Assembly: GCF_009746715.1 (NCBI RefSeq)
Contig: NZ_VRKW01000009.1
Location: forward strand, 1 to 64,000
DNA: 64,000 bases
From: Ketobacter sp. MCCC 1A13808
Lineage (GTDB): Bacteria > Pseudomonadota > Gammaproteobacteria > Pseudomonadales > Ketobacteraceae
Direction: 5' to 3'
Below, one piece after another: positions 1 through 5,352 of this stretch. The position numbers and the translations under genes are program-made. The first letter of the stretch is position 1; the number at the start of each line of letters is the position of its first letter. Under the pieces are notes generated by a model. That model was not told the origin of the DNA and did no database searches. It was given only the letters and a program-made list of their open reading frames with translations.

Positions 1-1
1 G

Positions 2-247
2 ACGATCGAACAATTACTGGAACTGAATGAAATCATCTGTGAACGTATTGATTATTTAAGGGCGAAGCAAGATCAAAACGTACTGGCTCAGATGCATATT
101 GGTAACCAGGTCTCCTTCAATGCAGATGAAGGCAGGATATTCGGTGTCGTCATCAAGAAAAATCGCAAAACCGTGGTGGTGTTATCAGAAGATAAGCGCC
201 GGTGGAAATTGCCGCCGGGAATGCTGACCATTGTTAAGGATATCTAA
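2..247 (+). CDS. C-terminal part of a hypothetical protein, SH3-like barrel
   Basis: An open frame enters from the left edge and ends at TAA 245-247, giving 81 visible residues; the start lies outside the window. The first 30 residues look helical (ELNEIICERIDYLRAKQ). The rest reads as short beta strands, IGNQVSFNADEGRIFGVVIK followed by KTVVVLSEDKRRWKLPPG, which is typical of a small SH3/KOW-like barrel. I recognise this style from small proteobacterial proteins but cannot name a family or function. It points toward the RiPP-like cluster on the opposite strand and shows no link to it. Confidence 0.6.
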   Translation, partial: TIEQLLELNEIICERIDYLRAKQDQNVLAQMHIGNQVSFNADEGRIFGVVIKKNRKTVVVLSEDKRRWKLPPGMLTIVKDI

Positions 248-661
248 ATAAGATAGTTCGTTGAGTTGGCAACTACGTGGTGGAATGACCGGTTACGTTG
301 CTACAGACAATACGCCTGCCGACGATATCACGCTCAGTGGGCGAGTGTTGTTTGTAAACAGGGCCGTGGGATACCCACTGGCTGGACTGGGAGCAAAAAG
401 CACAGGCTTCTTGGCTGGTCAGGCTGGTTAATGATCGGGTGAAGGTTTCCAGGGCTTGATGGGAAGAAAAGAATATTTGCATAGATGATGACCAGTATTT
501 AAAAGGTCAGATTTTACGTCAGGATTTTGGTTTGCCAATTTAGCGTTATATCGAGGCGTCAGTGTTCGATGGTAATTTGGCTGGAAAAGGCTGGATTGTT
601 CGATGATTGTGGGGGAAATAACACTAATGCGTGATTCGAATTAACCTCGACAGCTGCTCCG
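248..661. other. Intergenic stretch with no convincing gene
   Basis: These 414 bases separate a rightward partial gene from the leftward regulator that ends at 662. I see no gene with a credible ribosome binding site, no RNA gene and no strong hairpin terminator. A minus-strand open frame at 273-482 has unremarkable composition and no supporting motif. The stretch probably marks the left boundary of the accessory cluster. Confidence 0.5.
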
Positions 662-1342
662 TTAACGAGAAGAAAATCCTAGATTATTCCCGATCAAGGT
701 TAAATGATACGTTAATCTTGATCGATAGCAGAGTTCAACCAGCTCTGGCTTCGAATGACAGCCAAGTTTGATCTTGATGTTATTCAGATGAAACTGAACA
801 GTATGAGATGTAATATCCAAGCGTGAAGATATTTGTTTCGCAGTGAATCCGTTGACTAACAAGGTCAATGTATCGATCTCTTTTCTCGTGAGTCGATCAA
901 GGATGTCGGCGAAAGGCTGGGCCCTGATATCTTCGGCTAGTGTCTTTGAGATTGAGACGGAATCGCGCGAAATGTGCTCTTCAATATGGAATGATCCGAT
1001 AATAAGGGATTCACCTGTGGAATGACTTTTGGTTAATAGTTTTGTTGTGCAAATTAATTTCACTCCAGTGCACTGATATTGCAACTCTCTAACGTTCACG
1101 TGAGGATGTCCATTCAGTACAGCGACGTCTCCCGAAACGAACTTTGGCGCCTGATCCCGCCACTTAAGATCTATATCCTCCTTGCCAATTAGTTGCTGAG
1201 GAGAGTCTGCGCCGGCAGCCTCAGCCAGGATCTCATTGCCGAATACATATTGACTTCTGTGATTCTTTGCAAATAGGAATATATTATCCGTCGCCTCATA
1301 AAGCTCGAGAAAATGCTCAAGCTCTAATGAATTCATGTCCAT
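662..1342 (-). CDS. PAS-LuxR family transcriptional regulator
   Basis: The 226-residue protein has two parts. Residues about 8-125 look like a PAS-type sensor domain (NHRSQYVFGNEILAEAAG, then IGKEDIDL). The C-terminal 65 residues are a LuxR/GerE helix-turn-helix, beginning LTRKEIDTLTLLVNGFTAKQ and continuing TVQFHLNNIKIKLG. There is no receiver domain and no autoinducer-binding domain, so it probably senses a small ligand or redox state through PAS. It starts at ATG 1342 with GGAT just upstream. It is the last gene on the strand that carries the exporter, methyltransferase and HExxH genes, 118 bases after the exporter. It is the natural candidate to regulate the cluster, although that is inferred from position only. 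Confidence 0.75.
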   Translation of the reverse strand: MDMNSLELEHFLELYEATDNIFLFAKNHRSQYVFGNEILAEAAGADSPQQLIGKEDIDLKWRDQAPKFVSGDVAVLNGHPHVNVRELQYQCTGVKLICTTKLLTKSHSTGESLIIGSFHIEEHISRDSVSISKTLAEDIRAQPFADILDRLTRKEIDTLTLLVNGFTAKQISSRLDITSHTVQFHLNNIKIKLGCHSKPELVELCYRSRLTYHLTLIGNNLGFSSR

Positions 1343-1451
1343 AGCATCCAGCCCATGTATTCAGTTCAGTTTATTTTTGGACAGTTCTGGAGAATAAAAT
1401 GTCCTGATATTTCTACAACCTTTCTCAACAATAGAAAAAATGTAGAGTAGT

Positions 1452-1472
1452 TCTCACCTGCTATCGGTGAGA
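1452..1472 (-). terminator. Small hairpin at the end of the exporter gene
   Basis: On the minus strand TCTCACC and GGTGAGA form a perfect 7-bp stem with a 7-base loop. The stem overlaps the exporter stop codon. A T-rich run follows only about 11 bases later, so this is at best a weak terminator or a stabilising 3' hairpin before the regulator gene. Confidence 0.3.
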
Positions 1473-2855
1473 TACCTCAAAAATCACGATTTCGTTGGCG
1501 AGAATCGTGATTTCCTGATCGATGATCTCCTTCATTTTTTCATCAAGGTTGGCGTTCCATTCATCCAATAATAAGACAGGTACTCTAGACTTCAGTACCT
1601 CGCGAAGGACGCCACCCTGGTTCTGGCCGGTAGACCCGGTAAATCGAGTTTCAAACATTAACTGGTCGCTGGAGCTTGGTAAATAATAGCTATCAGAATA
1701 TTGCTCCTTAATCATCAGCAATAAGCTGGTTTTACCGGTACCATTGGGTCCAGTAATAGAAAAGCGACCGCTTCCGCTTCTAATAATATCGTGTATCTTT
1801 TCAATTGCTTTGACAGGTTGACCATCGATGCAAATGTGATCCAGAGAAAGACGATCCATAAGATTGGTATTCGATTCTGCTGGGATGCTATTCGCTAGTA
1901 AACTCCCCTTGGCTCGAATAGAGGGTAGCTCGTTAAGATAAGAAATGATATTTTGGATCGTTTGTATAATCTGCATCTGCCGCGGCAGTGTCACAATGAG
2001 GCCAGCTTGTATGGCTGTAGAAACGTCTGAACTCAAAATAAGATAGATTAAAACGAGAATGGGAATCAGCGACAGCAACACAATTGTATAGGTCGTAAGG
2101 ATCTGCATCGCTTCACATCTAAGTGTTCTAGTAAACCAGTTTTGTTGAAGCCCAAGATAATGTCTTTTCCAGGTATCGACATTAATTTTATTCGATAGCG
2201 TGTAGTTGAGCCATGCCAAAGAGAGATGGCTTTTCAACGCGGCTAGTCCAGCGATCTTCTCATTATGGGCGTTCTCGAGTAGCCGTTTAGGGATCCTCAT
2301 TAGGCAAGTGGCTATTACAGCGCACAGACAATAGGAAATTATAAATCTTTGATCGATTGAGAGTCCGATCACCAGAATCGGAATCAGTGCGTTCAACAAG
2401 GAACTAAAGAGTGTGAATTTAAAATACAGTATTTCGCTAATAATCTTTTCTGCTTCAGAGACCAGCCATATCTCCTTGTCGCTTCTATCATCCTGGCTGT
2501 ATGCAAGAGACACATGATTCTTCAGTTTGAAAAGAAATAATTCCGAGTATCGGGCAAACGACTCACACCTGCCAAGTTCGATTAAAAATGACGAAGCGTA
2601 GCCGGGAACGTAGACAATTATAAGCAGAAATAGAAATAACGCGACATTGAGTGGATCAATGGTCGCGTTATCACCAAATTCTTTTCCTAGCTCTGTCAAG
2701 TAGTACAGGGAGAGGCCGACCAGTATTTGCTGGACCACGATTAGTAGCAAGGTTGGAATCGTATACTTGTTAAGAAAGTAATTTGTGTGATTGCTATGAG
2801 ATAGGCTTTGCATAGATAAGTGATTCACAGTATGAAATATCGATACTCTGGGCAT
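1461..2855 (-). CDS. ABC exporter with fused membrane and ATPase domains, cyclic-peptide exporter type
   Basis: This 464-residue protein has about six membrane segments (first TIPTLLLIVVQQILVGLSLYY, last near residue 285) followed by a compact nucleotide-binding domain. Walker A is GPNGTGKTS. The signature is an unusual STGQNQ instead of LSGGQ. Walker B runs VPVLLLDEWNANLD, and the H-loop SHR is the very C-terminus. STGQ together with DEW is the pattern of SyrD/PvdE-like exporters of cyclic or modified peptides. I infer that it exports the modified product of the peptide gene at 4463-4600. The 5' end overlaps the methyltransferase gene by 62 bases. An internal ATG at 2813 would cut the overlap to 20 bases, and neither start has a clear Shine-Dalgarno. 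No peptidase-C39 domain is present, so leader removal must happen elsewhere. Confidence 0.75.
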   Translation of the reverse strand: MPRVSIFHTVNHLSMQSLSHSNHTNYFLNKYTIPTLLLIVVQQILVGLSLYYLTELGKEFGDNATIDPLNVALFLFLLIIVYVPGYASSFLIELGRCESFARYSELFLFKLKNHVSLAYSQDDRSDKEIWLVSEAEKIISEILYFKFTLFSSLLNALIPILVIGLSIDQRFIISYCLCAVIATCLMRIPKRLLENAHNEKIAGLAALKSHLSLAWLNYTLSNKINVDTWKRHYLGLQQNWFTRTLRCEAMQILTTYTIVLLSLIPILVLIYLILSSDVSTAIQAGLIVTLPRQMQIIQTIQNIISYLNELPSIRAKGSLLANSIPAESNTNLMDRLSLDHICIDGQPVKAIEKIHDIIRSGSGRFSITGPNGTGKTSLLLMIKEQYSDSYYLPSSSDQLMFETRFTGSTGQNQGGVLREVLKSRVPVLLLDEWNANLDEKMKEIIDQEITILANEIVIFEVSHR

Positions 2856-3525
2856 TTAGTGAGCATGAATCATACCAATTAACTAGATCCCAACCGCACT
2901 CTCGAAGAAAATATTTGAGATTGGTAATTGATATGATCGGTATGGTGTGCTGGTTAACAAAAGTGCCAAGTCTGCTGTTCATCAACACGAACTGGTCTAT
3001 CGTGGATGAATGCTTGTCATAAACTACTCTAACTTTCAGATCGGGGATATCTTGATTCTCAATCGCTATCCATTTTGCATAGCGAAAAATATGATCCAGC
3101 TTTTCTTCTGGCGTAAAGGCAAATAGTAGCGCCTGCGGATTCATATCCGACAATCTTCGCAGCCATGTTTTGATTCTATCCTGACCCAATCCGAGCAGTG
3201 TATTTGAAAAACATGTAACAATCGCACTGGAGTCTATAAAGTTGTCCAGTGGAATCGTAAAAATATCTTCATGAATGAAGCGGTAATCGGGATAGCGGCG
3301 GCGCGCGATCTGGAGCGCGTTGCTATCGATATCGATGCCAGTATACGAGTTGATATGGGAAAGGCGTAGCTTGTATTCAAGCACGTTGGCACTGCCACAG
3401 CATAAATCAATAATATTGAACTCCTGAGCGCTCTCGCCCAGTATGCTGAGGATATTACACGACATGCTGCTGAGCTGTGCACTTTGAATGGTATCCTGAA
3501 CCTGCCACTGTAATTTACTCAACAT
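2794..3525 (-). CDS. Class I SAM-dependent methyltransferase of the RiPP-like cluster
   Basis: The 243-residue protein shows a Rossmann methyltransferase fold. Motif I is IIDLCCGSANVL at about residues 38-49, and the acidic loop YTGIDIDSNAL lies at about 61-71. A third motif (FIHEDIFTIPL) follows, then a motif-IV-like stretch AIVTCFSNTLLGLG. No substrate-specific domain can be recognised. It lies four bases after the HExxH gene and overlaps the exporter gene, so it is very probably co-transcribed with them. In that setting the likely substrate is the precursor peptide (side chain or C-terminus), but methylation of a small molecule cannot be excluded. A GGAGG lies 12 bases before the ATG. Confidence 0.75.
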   Translation of the reverse strand: MLSKLQWQVQDTIQSAQLSSMSCNILSILGESAQEFNIIDLCCGSANVLEYKLRLSHINSYTGIDIDSNALQIARRRYPDYRFIHEDIFTIPLDNFIDSSAIVTCFSNTLLGLGQDRIKTWLRRLSDMNPQALLFAFTPEEKLDHIFRYAKWIAIENQDIPDLKVRVVYDKHSSTIDQFVLMNSRLGTFVNQHTIPIISITNLKYFLRECGWDLVNWYDSCSLNAQSIDISYCESLIYAKPIS

Positions 3526-3529
3526 GATG

Positions 3530-4402
3530 TTATGCAGCCTCCAGATTGCTGACTTGAATACTCTCTATGAGTTCGAAGACTCTTGGCTTGATCAGCTGGT
3601 CAATATTATTCATTGAAAGTATGCTATCGATTGAAGTCGGTATTGAAGTACGCAATATTTCACTGGATGGATGCGCTCGCTCAGTACCCTTAAGTTTGAG
3701 GATACCTCGAAGTTTCTGTATTTCATTGGCGACGATTAGGGCATGTATGACCTTATCCAGTGGACGTGGCTTTCTAAGTATACTGGATATGGCAAAATTC
3801 CGAGGCTCAGCGAGCGCGTCCATGTCATAATAGTGGCCAATGGCAATCTCATCGATAAATACGAGTTGGTGGGTTAGTTCATGGACGAGAAACTCGATGA
3901 TATCATCGGTCGTCCATTCTTGTTTATAGGAACACCATATCACCCCAACCGCTGAGCTCGTGGAGCCGCCTCCCAGGTTATTGGTTGCAGGGCAGTAGAA
4001 AAAGGTGTTTACCGCCAGTAACATTAAGCCGTAAAGATCCTCGTCAAATTCCTTCAACTGTGTGATCGCTCTAACAAACGCAGGCTTGGCCTTTTCGATC
4101 GACGTCAGTTTAGGTGCCTCCATCGAATCGCTTACATCTTGGATATCAGTCAGCAAACTGAAATCCTTGTACTTTCGAGTCAAGCTGAGAATCTCGTCAA
4201 GATCTTCGCTATAATATGGGGTTTGCGCTAAGAAGTGCGCCAAAGCACAGTCCTTGTTGTAGCTAACATCCTGCTGGAGTTCGCTCACTGCATTCAGATA
4301 GCCTCGCTTCAAATCAGTCAAAGTCTGGATATCATGATTTTGACGCTTGGCTATTGCGATAATGTTGTTAATATTGTTTTCAAGGCCTTTCAGATAATAC
4401 AT
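3530..4402 (-). CDS. HExxH-type putative alpha-ketoglutarate-dependent peptide hydroxylase
   Basis: The protein contains VHELTHQLVFIDE, giving an HExxH metal site at His174/Glu175/His178 when numbered from ATG 4402. A further His in DKVIHALIVANEI (His220) is a candidate third ligand. The stretch NNLGGGSTSSAVGVIWCS precedes the motif, and SSILRKPRPLD follows it. This arrangement fits the HExxH proteins of RiPP clusters that are now described as aKG-dependent peptide beta-hydroxylases rather than proteases. I chose ATG 4402 (290 residues) because GAGGAGG lies six bases upstream; an ATG at 4432 in the same frame lies inside a hairpin and has no ribosome site. The gene sits directly downstream of the precursor candidate and four bases before the methyltransferase. 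A metallopeptidase role is the main alternative. Confidence 0.72.
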   Translation of the reverse strand: MYYLKGLENNINNIIAIAKRQNHDIQTLTDLKRGYLNAVSELQQDVSYNKDCALAHFLAQTPYYSEDLDEILSLTRKYKDFSLLTDIQDVSDSMEAPKLTSIEKAKPAFVRAITQLKEFDEDLYGLMLLAVNTFFYCPATNNLGGGSTSSAVGVIWCSYKQEWTTDDIIEFLVHELTHQLVFIDEIAIGHYYDMDALAEPRNFAISSILRKPRPLDKVIHALIVANEIQKLRGILKLKGTERAHPSSEILRTSIPTSIDSILSMNNIDQLIKPRVFELIESIQVSNLEAA

Positions 4403-4427
4403 CACATACCTCCTCGTCAGGTAATGA

Positions 4428-4454
4428 GCCATCCATCAGTTATTGATGGATGGC
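4428..4454 (-). promoter_or_regulatory. 11-bp hairpin between precursor and enzyme genes
   Basis: GCCATCCATCA, a five-base loop (gttat) and TGATGGATGGC form a perfect 11-bp stem. It sits in the gap between the end of the peptide gene and the ribosome site of the HExxH gene. No T-run follows, so it is not a standard terminator. Hairpins in this place in peptide operons commonly protect the precursor mRNA and lower expression of the downstream enzymes; that role is inferred here. Confidence 0.6.
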
Positions 4455-4462
4455 CCTTGGTC

Positions 4463-4600
4463 TCAGTAAGAGGTACCTTGGCTATTACGGGCTGTCATGT
4501 TAAGACCGTAGCCTCGATTCATACATTTGCCATTACTTTCGGCGGCACATTTTTGAATGGTACGTTGATTTTTGGTGATGATAGTTTCGATATTTTTCAT
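4463..4600 (-). CDS. Candidate RiPP precursor peptide, 45 residues
   Basis: ATG 4600 opens a 45-codon frame ending in TGA at 4463. An AGAGG lies about nine bases upstream of the ATG. The first half (MKNIETIITKNQRTIQK) is polar and helical, as expected of a leader. The second half is short, hydrophilic and rich in Gly and Asn, including KCMNRGYGLN, and ends GTSY. Two cysteines, Cys18 and Cys26, are seven residues apart and could form a disulfide. There is no double-glycine site and no signal peptide. The gene is immediately upstream of the HExxH enzyme, methyltransferase and exporter genes, with a stable hairpin between. That arrangement is typical of a modified-peptide operon. I do not recognise the peptide family; the product and its activity are unknown. 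Confidence 0.65.
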   Translation of the reverse strand: MKNIETIITKNQRTIQKCAAESNGKCMNRGYGLNMTARNSQGTSY

Positions 4601-5012
4601 GGATAATGCCTCTTGATTTAATCATTGGTAATTAAGTGCAGTATTTTTAATCTCAGAGATATCCGTCACCATCGGGGTTCGGGTCTCTGAGTAAAAATAT
4701 ATAGAGCCAGGGGCGCATTGATAACTCCAAAAAAGTTGCAGGTCAAAGCCACTGAGCGATGGACTCATCCGATTCAGAACTGGAACCTGACGGGGTCGCC
4801 TAGACGCTGTCACAGCTCACGATCCACTTCCCTGATCGATTGGAGAAATTCATCAGCTTATGATGCTGCTAGGCTGACACATAATTTTGAACACCCTCCT
4901 CTATTCGACAAAATTTCTGCTGATACATTTTGCCTATTGAGTGAACGAACCATGCCAGCTGTTTATTTTGACTTCCTCAGTTATTCTTAATTTAACCATG
5001 TTCGAAACTAAG
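4601..5012. other. Gene-free stretch upstream of the peptide operon
   Basis: This 412-base stretch lies between the precursor gene and the immunity-like gene, which is also leftward. It carries the candidate promoter at 4718-4746, which would leave a 5' untranslated leader of roughly 110 bases. Open frames at 4622-4813 (GTG start, minus) and 4718-4990 (plus) lack ribosome sites and plausible composition, so I do not call them. Confidence 0.5.
4718..4746 (-). promoter_or_regulatory. Candidate sigma-70 promoter of the peptide operon
   Basis: On the minus strand TTGACC (4746-4741) and TATCAA (4723-4718) are separated by exactly 17 bases. Both match the sigma-70 consensus well. The start point would be near 4711, about 110 bases before the precursor ATG. 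A second AT-rich element (CTATATATTTT) lies just downstream and could be an alternative -10. Confidence 0.45.
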
Positions 5013-5342
5013 CTACATTTTCTCGACCTTTGCATTTAGTAAATCAAATATAGTTATATCTATACTATCAACATCCCCCATTTCATCCTGAAGAATAACT
5101 AACTCCTTATCTTGAACATTAACCAATAAATCCCACCCGTCAGTATTAACCGCAAACCGAAGTAAATTGTTAGTCGGATCAAAGCGATTAGACCAGCAAT
5201 CAGTAAATAAATATTGAATGCTCAATAAAAATTCGTTTTCTCCGGAACTGAATGTGGCTGGGAGCTCACCTTTCGATCCGAAGCGGTTGAGAAACTCAAG
5301 CATCGCTTTCGGTTTCTGATTATAAAAATTATTTCCGCTCAT
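5013..5342 (-). CDS. Putative immunity protein of the VgrG toxin
   Basis: The 109-residue protein is small, acidic and cytosolic, with no signal peptide or membrane segment (for example LVILQDEMGDVDSIDITIF near the end). I do not recognise a named family. It begins 10 bases after the stop of the VgrG-toxin gene on the same strand, which is the standard place for the cognate immunity gene of a polymorphic toxin. Its base composition is AT-rich like the toxin tip and unlike the VgrG trunk. The immunity role is inferred from position, size and charge. Confidence 0.6.
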   Translation of the reverse strand: MSGNNFYNQKPKAMLEFLNRFGSKGELPATFSSGENEFLLSIQYLFTDCWSNRFDPTNNLLRFAVNTDGWDLLVNVQDKELVILQDEMGDVDSIDITIFDLLNAKVEKM

Positions 5343-5352
5343 TTACATATTC

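Noticed and set aside
273-482. Minus-strand frame of 69 codons near the left edge
   Set aside because: No ribosome site, no motif, and chance-like composition.
3870-3885. HELTH motif read as a secreted zinc protease
   Set aside because: No signal peptide or pro-region, and the flanking sequence and neighbours fit the RiPP-associated HExxH family better; the protease option is kept as an alternative only.
4622-4813. Minus-strand frame of 63 codons upstream of the peptide gene, considered as a second precursor
   Set aside because: It begins with GTG without a ribosome site, overlaps the candidate promoter, and has no leader-like or core-like pattern.
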